A stretch of DNA of 9,466 nucleotides from Crocinitomicaceae bacterium (GTDB taxonomy: Bacteria > Bacteroidota > Bacteroidia > Flavobacteriales_D > Crocinitomicaceae), in contig DQTF01000128.1 of the NCBI GenBank assembly GCA_015662935.1, positions 1-9,466 on the forward strand. Reading direction: 5' to 3'. The notes beneath the pieces were generated by a model. The model was not told the DNA's origin and made no database searches. It saw only the letters and a list, made by a program, of their open reading frames with translations. Positions 1 through 6,408 of the stretch are shown here, piece by piece (the first letter of the stretch is position 1; every line of letters begins with the position of its first letter). The translations under genes and the position numbers were made by a program.

Positions 1-1
1 A

Positions 2-436
2 CTATTTAATTGTTGCTATACATTTTAATTCGATGGCAATTGGTGTTGGCAAAGAATTTATTTCGACGGTTGTTCTGCACGGAAGATTGTCCTTAAAATA
101 CTCCGCGTAAATTTTATTGTATGTGTGAAAATCTCGTTTCATGTTCACCAAAAAAACTGTTACATCAACTAGTTGATCCCAAGATGAACCAGATTCTTCC
201 AAGATCACTTTCACATTATCAAAAACGCTGCGACATTGCTTTTCAAAATCAAATTCTAAGAAGTTTCCATTCTTATCTAATTTTAAACCAGGAACAGCAG
301 AATCCGTTGCGTCAGAACCTGCAACTCTAGGACCTACACCCGATAAAAACAACAAGTCACCCACTTTTCGAGCATGAGGGTATAACCCAACTGGCTTTGG
401 TGCTTTACTTGTAGAAATTCTTGAACTATCAGACAT
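2..436 (-). CDS. RidA/YjgF-family deaminase, 2-aminomuconate deaminase-like
   Basis: A 144-aa RidA-fold protein. Family members hydrolyse reactive enamine/imine intermediates in the cytosol; the closest resemblance I recognise is to 2-aminomuconate deaminase of the kynurenine (tryptophan degradation) pathway, because of the N-terminal KAPKPVGLYPHARKVGDLLF stretch and the extra segment at residues 34-58 after SGVGPR. The RidA core is visible: DVTVFLVNM (91-99), CRTTVEINSLP (120-130) and the C-terminal IELKCIA. Arg121 and Glu136 lie 15 residues apart, the same spacing as catalytic Arg105 and Glu120 of E. coli RidA, so an active enzyme is expected. I chose ATG at 436; an in-frame TTG at 454 would add six residues but lies inside the TATATTTG promoter element. 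The TAG stop is at 2-4, so the gene is complete, but its downstream neighbours are outside the window. The RidA family is sure; the exact substrate is inference. Confidence 0.9.
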   Translation of the reverse strand: MSDSSRISTSKAPKPVGLYPHARKVGDLLFLSGVGPRVAGSDATDSAVPGLKLDKNGNFLEFDFEKQCRSVFDNVKVILEESGSSWDQLVDVTVFLVNMKRDFHTYNKIYAEYFKDNLPCRTTVEINSLPTPIAIELKCIATIK

Positions 437-451
437 ATCAATAATTTTGTG

Positions 452-459
452 CAAATATA
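452..459 (-). promoter_or_regulatory. Bacteroidota -7 promoter element for the RidA gene
   Basis: Read leftward, bases 459-452 are TATATTTG, a perfect match to the Bacteroidota -7 consensus TAnnTTTG. Transcription would begin near 445, giving a leader of about ten bases before the ATG at 436. This placement rules out the upstream in-frame TTG at 454 as start. I see no convincing -33 TTTG at the usual 19-21 base spacing. Confidence 0.6.
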
Positions 460-496
460 AGGAGAATTAGAGAAGTAGGCTCTTGTTAGAATTGAG

Positions 497-521
497 AATT
501 AAAAATTAAAAATTAAAAATT
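497..521. repeat. Short tandem heptamer repeat (AAAAATT)
   Basis: A run of AATT followed by three copies of AAAAATT fills 497-521 in the spacer between the RidA gene and the 223-aa lipoprotein gene. Such A/T heptamers are prone to slippage. There is no sign that it belongs to a coding sequence; it could act as an UP-like A-tract or be neutral low-complexity DNA. Confidence 0.6.
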
Positions 522-577
522 GACGTTGATTGGTGTCAGAAGGAGATCGGTGTAACTGTCATAATTCATAACCTTAG

Positions 578-585
578 CAAATATA
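578..585 (-). promoter_or_regulatory. Possible second leftward -7 promoter element
   Basis: Read leftward, 585-578 is TATATTTG. The ten bases 577-586 are identical to 451-460, the promoter of the RidA gene. It could be an upstream promoter giving a longer RidA leader, or could drive a 17-codon reading frame starting at ATG 569. Direct copies of TGTCATAA at 557-564 and 588-595 flank it, 31 bases apart. No -33 box is clear, so this rests on one short motif. Confidence 0.35.
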
Positions 586-689
586 AGTGTCATAACCCAT
601 CATTTTAACACGAGTTCACTTTGACATCGTTGGCAGGATTTTTGAAAACAAATTATTAATTGTTCATTTTTCATTCTTATATTTATACT

Positions 690-1361
690 ATGAAAATTTT
701 AGTCTATTCTATCTTCACAGTTCTATTGTTTGCTTTTTCGGCTTGTATAGAAATCATCGATGATATTACGATTAACGAAGATGGGTCAGGGACTTTCAAA
801 TACACTGTTAACTTAAGTTCAAGTAAAGTGAAGATCAATTCAATTCTTGCATTAGATAGTTTGGATGGGAAAAAAGTACCTTCGCTAAAACAAATCCAAG
901 AGAAACTCACCAAAATCATTTCTGAATTAAAGAAGAAGGATGGAATTACAAATGTTCACTTCACTTCCGATTATTCTAATTTCATCTTTAAATTAAACTG
1001 TGATTTTAACTCTTTAGATGAATTACAAATTGCAATTAAAGATCTAGCCGTTAAAGAAAATAACGGTAAAGAAATTCCAGAACTAAATCACAGTTGGATT
1101 AGCTATCAAAATGATTCTTTGGTCAGGTCTGTACCTCAAATAACGGTGGCAAAAACGAGTAAAATTAATCAACGTGACTCCGATTTACTCAAAGAAGGAC
1201 ACTATACTTCTATCACTCGATTTTCAAAAGAGGTGGATTCATTTTCTAACGGCTCTGCAAAATTATCGAAGAATAAAAAAGCAGTAATGGTCAGGGCAAA
1301 TCCTTATTTGCTCACTAAAAAGCCTCAATTATTGGATAACGTGATTTACTTGGCTAAATAA
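690..1361 (+). CDS. Putative lipoprotein of unknown function, 223 aa
   Basis: I chose ATG at 690; an in-frame TTG at 660 would put ten residues ahead of a complete signal peptide. The N-terminus MKILVYSIFTVLLFAFSAC has a basic start, a hydrophobic core and a lipobox-like FSAC, so Cys19 is the likely lipidated residue and the protein should be exported and membrane-attached. The mature part opens with a beta-rich DITINEDGSGTFKYTVNLSS (residues 24-43), continues with a charged helical segment (about 60-85) and ends in a Lys/Ser-rich beta region. The opening plus the C-terminal strands loosely recall LppM/DUF3153-type lipoproteins, but I do not claim membership. It lies 39 bases before the DUF4836-like gene, which has its own promoter motif. 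No clean promoter is visible upstream: TATATTTA at 678-685 is too close to the ATG. Function unknown. Confidence 0.82.
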   Translation: MKILVYSIFTVLLFAFSACIEIIDDITINEDGSGTFKYTVNLSSSKVKINSILALDSLDGKKVPSLKQIQEKLTKIISELKKKDGITNVHFTSDYSNFIFKLNCDFNSLDELQIAIKDLAVKENNGKEIPELNHSWISYQNDSLVRSVPQITVAKTSKINQRDSDLLKEGHYTSITRFSKEVDSFSNGSAKLSKNKKAVMVRANPYLLTKKPQLLDNVIYLAK

Positions 1362-1375
1362 ACAAGGCTTTTTCG

Positions 1376-1383
1376 TACTTTTG
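1376..1383 (+). promoter_or_regulatory. Bacteroidota -7 promoter element before the DUF4836-like gene
   Basis: TACTTTTG at 1376-1383 matches TAnnTTTG exactly and ends 17 bases before ATG 1401, a normal short Bacteroidota leader. A TTG at 1350-1352 is the nearest -33 candidate, but its 23-base spacing is longer than usual. The element suggests that the 1401 gene can be transcribed independently of the preceding lipoprotein gene. Confidence 0.5.
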
Positions 1384-1400
1384 AGGTATAAATCAATAAT

Positions 1401-3248
1401 ATGAAATTATTCACTTCTACCCTATTACTTTTTGTGAGTTTGTTCTCTTTCTCACAGCAATCTGAAGACCTTATCCCAACAAGTGCGATTTCTGTATTTA
1501 GCATTCATTCAGAAAAACTTTTGGAGACAATTTCTATGGACGACTTAGTAAGTTATGACTTTATGGAAGATGTGCATCAAGAATTATTTGATGGCTCAAC
1601 TTCTGGGAAAACTTTAAAAGAATCTGGTATTGATTTTACAAAGAAGTTCAATGTTTTTTTTGGAAAAGGAACACGGTATGAAATCAGTGGATTCACATTC
1701 AACATTGCCAATGAAGATCAACTTTTTGAGGTGTTTGATGATTTTGAGCAAAAGAAAAGCAATTATACTGGCACAGAATGGTACAACTCTTATTTTAACC
1801 ACCTTATTGTTTCTGGAAAAACAGCATTAATGATTCGGGTTTCTTCCGATTATGATTTAATTCAGACGGTTACCGATTCTACATGGAAAGCTAGAGGTAA
1901 TGATTTTTCTTTTTACAATACTTGGGATGGAGCTGCTGATAAAGTGGAGTTTACTGAAGAAATGGAAATTGAAGAGAATACATCAACACCAGTAAAAGAC
2001 ATCCAACTTCCTGTTGCAGAAGATGATCCTACCACAAAAACTTATTTTGAATTAAGAGATTCAATCGAATTTGTTTACGATGCTGAATTCTTAAAAGAAG
2101 TTTTAGACGATTTATTCATCGCTAAAAACAACCTTAAAAAAACAACCCCTCTTTTTGCACAACAATTAACGCATGATTCTGAAGGAGTTTTCTATTTCGA
2201 TAATGCAAGGTATAACCGAAAGGGAAATTACAGTTATTATCGACCTTTCTATTCTTCAATTTACAATTCTGTGAATGAATTATACGAAGAAAATACAATT
2301 GTTGGAGACATCATTATCCGTGATGGGGAAATTGATTTAAAAGTCGATGCAAATTATAACGAACAACTCGGAGCCATCTATTCAGACCTGTCTAAAGCTA
2401 AATTTGATAAGAACGTTTTGAAATATATTCACACTGACAATCAATCCTTTTTTACCTATAACATCAACATTAAAAAAGCGTATGAAAAGGCTTACGAAAT
2501 TATTGTGCCTATTTTAGAATCTTCAGATGATGGTAGAGCAACAAAAAGTTTAATAGGTTTAGAATTTTTTGATGAGTTTGCAAACAAAGATGCATTGTTT
2601 GACACTTATAGAGGAAGCATGTTTGGAACGTTTAATGGAATCAAAAAAGTGAAGACAAAACAAGTTATTTACACATATGATGATAATTTTGAATATCACA
2701 AGGAAATAATTGAAGGAGAAGAAGATATGCCCATCTTTACCTTTGGTTTCTCATCAAAGAACAATGAATTCTCTGAAAAATTCATGAAAAGAATTGAGCG
2801 ACTTTCTCACAAAGAAGTGTATGCGAAAAATGGTGTTTGGGTGATAGAAAGAGGAGCATTAGATGCTGCAGATTTATTCGTTGTTCTTAAAAACGACTTG
2901 GTTATTTTTACCAATGATGAAGATTTAGCGATGAATCATTCTGATGGTTACGGAAAAGAATCACTGGACAAAACTTTATCTAAAAAAGCGAAGAAGAGTA
3001 AATTTCTATTTGGATATGCGAATCTAGGAAGTATTGCACAAGGGTTGCCAAGTGAGATTTTTAATAGCCGTGAAAATAAAATAATAGACGTTTTGAAAAA
3101 TAAATCTGGACGTGTAGAGTTGACTTCGACAGAAATTAACGACAAAAAATCTTCGTTTAAATTGGCTTATACTTTTGACGGGGAGAATGAAGATATCTCA
3201 AAATACGTATTAGACTTGATTAATAGTTTGTATGTTAACTCTAAATAG
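1401..3248 (+). CDS. Secreted DUF4836-like protein, 615 aa
   Basis: The N-terminus MKLFTSTLLLFVSLFSFSQQ is a Sec signal peptide with cleavage expected near residues 18-20; there is no lipobox Cys, so the mature protein is probably periplasmic or surface-exposed. It resembles the Bacteroidota family DUF4836: LIPTSAISVFSIHSEKLLE at the mature N-terminus, then a short-helix and beta-strand pattern (KFNVFFGKGTRYEISGFTFNI), repeated further on (ADLFVVLKNDLVIFTNDED near residues 490-508; SKFLFGYANLGSIAQGLP). Residues about 170-210 form an acidic low-complexity linker (EEMEIEEN) separating two halves that could be repeats of one domain. There are no catalytic motifs I can identify. Its stop overlaps a possible start of the next gene, so the two are probably translated from one transcript. 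The family call is by overall appearance, not a profile search; the molecular function of DUF4836 is unknown. Confidence 0.8.
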   Translation: MKLFTSTLLLFVSLFSFSQQSEDLIPTSAISVFSIHSEKLLETISMDDLVSYDFMEDVHQELFDGSTSGKTLKESGIDFTKKFNVFFGKGTRYEISGFTFNIANEDQLFEVFDDFEQKKSNYTGTEWYNSYFNHLIVSGKTALMIRVSSDYDLIQTVTDSTWKARGNDFSFYNTWDGAADKVEFTEEMEIEENTSTPVKDIQLPVAEDDPTTKTYFELRDSIEFVYDAEFLKEVLDDLFIAKNNLKKTTPLFAQQLTHDSEGVFYFDNARYNRKGNYSYYRPFYSSIYNSVNELYEENTIVGDIIIRDGEIDLKVDANYNEQLGAIYSDLSKAKFDKNVLKYIHTDNQSFFTYNINIKKAYEKAYEIIVPILESSDDGRATKSLIGLEFFDEFANKDALFDTYRGSMFGTFNGIKKVKTKQVIYTYDDNFEYHKEIIEGEEDMPIFTFGFSSKNNEFSEKFMKRIERLSHKEVYAKNGVWVIERGALDAADLFVVLKNDLVIFTNDEDLAMNHSDGYGKESLDKTLSKKAKKSKFLFGYANLGSIAQGLPSEIFNSRENKIIDVLKNKSGRVELTSTEINDKKSSFKLAYTFDGENEDISKYVLDLINSLYVNSK

Positions 3249-3255
3249 AAAATCA

Positions 3256-4593
3256 ATGGTGAAGAAGTTTCTTCTCATCATACTTCTTGCTGGAATTTTT
3301 GCTGCATTACTCTATTATAAACCTTGGAAGAGCAAAAACAATCAATTCGTGCAACTTGAAGACCGATTGCCGGTTGGTTCAATAATTGGGCAATCCAACA
3401 TTCTGAATTTATCGAATGATCTGTCTAAAACCATGTTCTACTATGAACTTCCTTATAGAGATGTCATTTCACCGAATATCATTCTGAGTCAAGCGAAAAA
3501 ATTTGGACTCGATGTGCAAGCACCCGTCTTTTTCTTTGCTAATGATAGTCTATTTACCATTAAAGAATGGGGAGTAATCACTTCAGTTCAGGACAGTATT
3601 AAAGCAGCTTTGGGGATTACGCAACTAAAAAAATACTTCGCCCTTACAGATACATTAATTGCAGATCAACATGTTTTTTATTCTCCCGAATTTAGAATCT
3701 ATGTGAGTTATAGCAAAGATTGGTTTTTAGCTTATCAAGGCGATGATATTGGCATTATAGTGAGGCGAGTTTGCTATCCAAAACCGGGAAATGTTCACCC
3801 TCGTTGGTCTTCATTTATTGCATCCAGTGATTTATCAAAAGATGATTTAACCGCCGAAATAAAGTCTAATCAGTTGTCAGAATTTGGTATTGAATCAGCT
3901 GTACTTTCCATGTCCAATGATTCCACAAGTTTTATCTTCAATACACAGTTAATTCATTCAGACACACTTGCATTCCAATTAAAACAACAAGGGGCATCTT
4001 TCGAACCGAAAGAATTTACCAAACAGTTGCTTAATTTCCATTTTGACATTGAACAGTTAAGAAAGAATAAAAAGCATCCATACAGAGCTGTTTTTGATAA
4101 AATTGGCGGTAAAATTAACTTTCCTGCCGACAACTTGCTCGACTGCTGGACAGGAGATATTGCTATCCGTCGAGGAGGGATTCAAACAATTTATGAAAAA
4201 CACATTGTTTCAGAACTAGACGATGATTTTAACATAACGGAGGTTGAGAAAGTAAAAGAAGTGCAGATAACAGGTTTTGCATTGCAAATTTCCACCAACA
4301 ATAAAGGACGTTCTTTTGTAAAGCAACTTCTTAAAAAAGGAATCTTATCTGAGGATGGAGAAAAATACCGACTGTTGTATTCTCCTCCTTTGAAATTGAA
4401 AAAAACGGATTCAACATTGACGTTTTACACAGGTAAATATCGTCCAAATGTTATTTCTTCTCCAGGAAGTAAAGCAATTTGGGATTTTAATTACACACCC
4501 GTAGAGTTTTTCATTGATTCTACTTCTACAAAGGTAATTTTTGGGAGAATCAGAGTGCCTTTGAAGAAGATTGTTCGAGATGTGATACCGTAG
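3256..4593 (+). CDS. Membrane-anchored companion of the DUF4836-like protein, 445 aa
   Basis: Two starts are possible: ATG 3232, overlapping the upstream gene by 17 bases, or ATG 3256, seven bases after its stop. I prefer 3256 because it yields MVKKFLLIILLAGIFAALLYY, a typical N-terminal membrane anchor (residues 5-21) with positive residues in front. The rest is predicted outside the cytoplasmic membrane. It begins with DRLPVGSIIGQSNILNLSND, similar in style to the start of the neighbouring DUF4836-like protein (a polar turn, then a short segment describing one strand and a helix), and continues with beta-rich segments such as QAPVFFFAND, EFRIYVSYSKDWFLAYQGDD and CWTGDIAIRRGG. This makes a diverged paralogue plausible. 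No catalytic motif is recognised. The TAG stop at 4591-4593 is followed in frame by 34 more sense codons, discussed in the findings. It is almost certainly in an operon with the 1401 gene. Confidence 0.8.
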   Translation: MVKKFLLIILLAGIFAALLYYKPWKSKNNQFVQLEDRLPVGSIIGQSNILNLSNDLSKTMFYYELPYRDVISPNIILSQAKKFGLDVQAPVFFFANDSLFTIKEWGVITSVQDSIKAALGITQLKKYFALTDTLIADQHVFYSPEFRIYVSYSKDWFLAYQGDDIGIIVRRVCYPKPGNVHPRWSSFIASSDLSKDDLTAEIKSNQLSEFGIESAVLSMSNDSTSFIFNTQLIHSDTLAFQLKQQGASFEPKEFTKQLLNFHFDIEQLRKNKKHPYRAVFDKIGGKINFPADNLLDCWTGDIAIRRGGIQTIYEKHIVSELDDDFNITEVEKVKEVQITGFALQISTNNKGRSFVKQLLKKGILSEDGEKYRLLYSPPLKLKKTDSTLTFYTGKYRPNVISSPGSKAIWDFNYTPVEFFIDSTSTKVIFGRIRVPLKKIVRDVIP

Positions 4594-5072
4594 CGTGTTG
4601 ATTGGACCGCTTTGCTACTCGAAAGTTTGACGTTCCCGACTGTTCCGATAGGTTTTGCTTCGCCGAACAACGGCAGCGAATCGAATCCAACAATCTAACA
4701 GCACTCACACTTCCTTTCAACTTATCCGCTTCCTTTTCTAGAAAATCCTTATCCGAAGGGACAAGGTAGCCGAGACGCAAAAACCGTAACAAGAACAAGT
4801 GATAACTTGTGAAGACGAAAGAACGACAAACGTTAGTGCGGAAGTTATGAGGTAGCGTTTTGAAAGAGACACAGAGTATGGTGAATAAAACAAGTGAAGT
4901 GAAAGAGTGCTTGAAGTATGAAAGATCTCTAAAGTGAAACGCTAAAAACAAAGGTAACGACGCTAGGAGGAACTCTGAATGCCTTTGCGGTCCGAGATGA
5001 AATCCCGAACCAGCTTAAATAACTAGATTTGGAACGCGAAAAGTTTGCGCCTTGACTCCTTACCCAATATAC
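4594..5072. other. Gene-free block of about 480 bp rich in inverted repeats; possible structured RNA or dispersed repeat
   Basis: No convincing gene on either strand. The left end (4594-4690) is about 50% G+C by hand count, against about 37% in the last 150 bases of the preceding gene. Bases 4770-4960 are purine-rich on the plus strand. Stems I can read: 4662-4665 with 4671-4674 (GCCG/CGGC, loop AACAA); 4795-4800 with 4805-4810 (ACAAGT/ACTTGT, loop GATA); 4822-4825 with 4831-4834; a long-range stem 4853-4862 with 4935-4944 (eight Watson-Crick and two GU pairs) enclosing 4865-4869 with 4926-4930 and 4891-4895 with 4909-4913; 4989-4998 with 5002-5011 (eight of ten pairs, loop GAA); and 5035-5040 with 5044-5049. 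Perfect -7 motifs occur at 5024-5031 (plus) and 4956-4949 (minus). I match it to no known RNA family. It could be a ncRNA, a dispersed repeat or a decayed insertion. Confidence 0.4.
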
Positions 5073-5113
5073 AAAAAGCCTCCTTTGATTTCTCAAAGAA
5101 GGCCAATTTTTTT
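5073..5113. terminator. Bidirectional rho-independent terminator
   Basis: An 11-bp stem with one mismatch (GCCTCCTTTGA at 5078-5088 with TCAAAGAAGGC at 5093-5103) closes a TTTC loop. It is preceded by five A (5073-5077) and followed by a T7 run (5107-5113), so it gives a U-tract in either direction. It sits 13 bases past the stop of the leftward lipoprotein gene and ends the rightward transcription coming through the gene-free block. Confidence 0.85.
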
Positions 5114-5126
5114 CAAGTGTAAACTC

Positions 5127-5663
5127 TTACACTTTCATTCCTTTAACGACACGATCTTTACGTTTCGTTTTTTGTAATTTCTTTTTTACAACTTGCAAGT
5201 ATGCAACTCCACTAGCACTCGTTGCCATGTATGGTTCGTTACCATAGACAAGGCTTCCACCGTTTTGTCCATTGTTCCAATCAGCAACTAAATAATATTT
5301 ACCAGAAGTTGAACCTCCACGTTGAGCAAAAGTAATGGTCTTCCCTGTACCTGTCTCAAAACGAAGAATCAACGCACCATCATTTCCAAAACTTTCAAAG
5401 ACACATTCTGTTCCTAAAGGAATAATAATTCTATCTTGTTCTTTACTTGAAGAAGACACCAATGTACCATCTTTATCTGTTCCTTGAGTGCCCGAAACTT
5501 TGTTTTTTTCTAAAATAATGGTTGCAGAAGTGATGAACTGAACCTTTTTAATCATTTTTTCAGAATCCAAACCGAATTCATCTCTCACTTGATTTGTATA
5601 AGGAACTTTTGTTCCACAACTAACTAACAACAAACCAATCACTGCTATCAATAAATATTTCAT
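5127..5663 (-). CDS. Putative lipoprotein of unknown function, 178 aa
   Basis: The start MKYLLIAVIGLLLVSCGTK has a clear lipobox LVSC with Cys16, so the product should be a lipoprotein of the inner or outer membrane. The mature part is beta-rich: KVQFITSATIILEK (about 40-53), a Ser/Lys-rich loop (SSSSKEQ), DRIIIPLGTECVFESFG, GALILRFETGTGKTITFAQRGG, then a Tyr/Trp strand KYYLVADWNNGQNGG. It ends with a strongly basic tail (KKKLQKTKRKDRVVKGMKV). The alternating strands suggest a small beta-sandwich or barrel, but no family is recognised. ATG 5663 is the only start that keeps the signal peptide, and it lies 14 bases after a perfect -7 promoter element. The gene is single, divergent from the metallo-hydrolase unit, and ends at the shared terminator at 5073-5113. 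Its expression as a real gene is supported by promoter, signal peptide and terminator all agreeing. Confidence 0.85.
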   Translation of the reverse strand: MKYLLIAVIGLLLVSCGTKVPYTNQVRDEFGLDSEKMIKKVQFITSATIILEKNKVSGTQGTDKDGTLVSSSSKEQDRIIIPLGTECVFESFGNDGALILRFETGTGKTITFAQRGGSTSGKYYLVADWNNGQNGGSLVYGNEPYMATSASGVAYLQVVKKKLQKTKRKDRVVKGMKV

Positions 5664-5677
5664 CTTTCTTTTTTTTA

Positions 5678-5685
5678 CAAATATA
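5678..5685 (-). promoter_or_regulatory. Bacteroidota -7 promoter element for the 178-aa lipoprotein gene
   Basis: Read leftward, 5685-5678 is TATATTTG, a perfect TAnnTTTG. It lies 14 bases before ATG 5663, separated by an A-rich leader. A TTTG at 5703-5700 is the nearest -33 candidate, but its 14-base spacing is shorter than the usual 19-21. Confidence 0.6.
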
Positions 5686-5739
5686 ATGAATCATTTTGTC
5701 AAAAATAATGCCTAGATGGTATGAATCAAGAAAACATCC

Positions 5740-5747
5740 TATTTTTG
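5740..5747 (+). promoter_or_regulatory. Bacteroidota -7 promoter element for the hydrolase-glycosyltransferase unit
   Basis: TATTTTTG at 5740-5747 matches TAnnTTTG and ends 16 bases before ATG 5764. With the opposite element at 5678-5685 it makes this 100-bp spacer a divergent promoter region. No -33 TTTG is found at the normal distance. Confidence 0.55.
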
Positions 5748-5763
5748 TATCAAATAAATTAAA

Positions 5764-6408
5764 ATGGCCGTTGCAATTCAAAAATTCAGTTTCAATCCTT
5801 TTCAAGAAAACACTTATCTTGTCCACGATGGAAAAAACTGTGTTATCATTGACCCTGGTTGCTATGAAAAGCAAGAGGAAGATGCATTGATTCAATTCAT
5901 AGAAGAAAATCAACTCACCCCAACAGCATTGTTGCTGACTCACGCGCATGTGGACCATGTTTTGGGTTGCAATTTTGTCCTCAATAAATGGGACATTGAC
6001 TTTTACATCCACGAAAAAGATATTGCAACATTAGATTCTGTAACCAACTACGCACATGTTTATGGATTTAAAGGATATACACCTCCCAAAACACCAAATC
6101 AATTATTGAAAGGAGGAGAAAAGCTTCAATTTGGAGAAATTAACTTCGAGGTGTTATTCACACCCGGACATTGTGTGGGGCACGTGGTTTATTTCGATAA
6201 AAAAAATAACTTTGTCATAAACGGTGATGTTCTTTTTGCAGGAAGCTTTGGGAGAACAGATTTGCCAGGTGGAGATATGAATGTCTTGAAAGAGTCTATT
6301 TTTAATACGATGTTCAAGTTGCCAGAAGAAACAGTTGTTTACTGTGGCCATGGAGGAGAAACAACAATTGGGGAAGAAAAACGTTCTAATTACATTCTTC
6401 AATTCTAA
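5764..6408 (+). CDS. Metallo-beta-lactamase-fold hydrolase, glyoxalase II-like (YcbL type)
   Basis: A 214-aa cytosolic metallohydrolase, the usual length for short glyoxalase II-like (YcbL-type) enzymes that lack the C-terminal helical domain of classical glyoxalase II. Metal ligands are all present: THAHVDH (His60, His62, Asp64, His65), His136 in TPGHCVGH, bridging Asp155 in NGDVLF, and His196 in YCGHGGETT. The GSFGRTDLPGGD segment (160-171) is typical of this subgroup, as is the start FNPFQENTYLV. Such enzymes hydrolyse thioesters, for example S-lactoylglutathione; related persulfide dioxygenases have the same fold, and the true substrate cannot be read here. Flavobacteria often use thiols other than glutathione. 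The TAA stop at 6406-6408 is followed immediately by the ATG of the glycosyltransferase, so the pair is translationally coupled or at least co-transcribed. Start ATG 5764 follows the -7 element by 16 bases. Confidence 0.93.
   Translation: MAVAIQKFSFNPFQENTYLVHDGKNCVIIDPGCYEKQEEDALIQFIEENQLTPTALLLTHAHVDHVLGCNFVLNKWDIDFYIHEKDIATLDSVTNYAHVYGFKGYTPPKTPNQLLKGGEKLQFGEINFEVLFTPGHCVGHVVYFDKKNNFVINGDVLFAGSFGRTDLPGGDMNVLKESIFNTMFKLPEETVVYCGHGGETTIGEEKRSNYILQF

Noticed and set aside
121..330. Rightward frame of 69 codons opposite the RidA gene.
   Set aside because: It is the reverse strand of a well-conserved gene and has no protein features of its own.
1317..1373. Nine-base perfect inverted repeat AAAAAGCCT / AGGCTTTTT spanning the stop of the 223-aa lipoprotein gene.
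   Set aside because: The loop would be 39 bases and half of the stem is A-T; a functional terminator is unlikely, though the T-run directly after the gene is noted.
4761..4772. ACAAGGTAGCCG, identical to part of the 3' end of 16S rRNA, with CGTAACAAG shortly after.
   Set aside because: Only 12 bases match, the order is wrong and the flanking rRNA helix 45 sequence is absent; chance similarity.
4550..4951. Leftward open frame of 133 codons across the gene-free block.
   Set aside because: It overlaps the 3' end of a real gene, has an improbable Cys/Phe/Ser-rich composition, no signal, no domain, and coincides with the structured region. It is best read as the reverse of a non-coding element.
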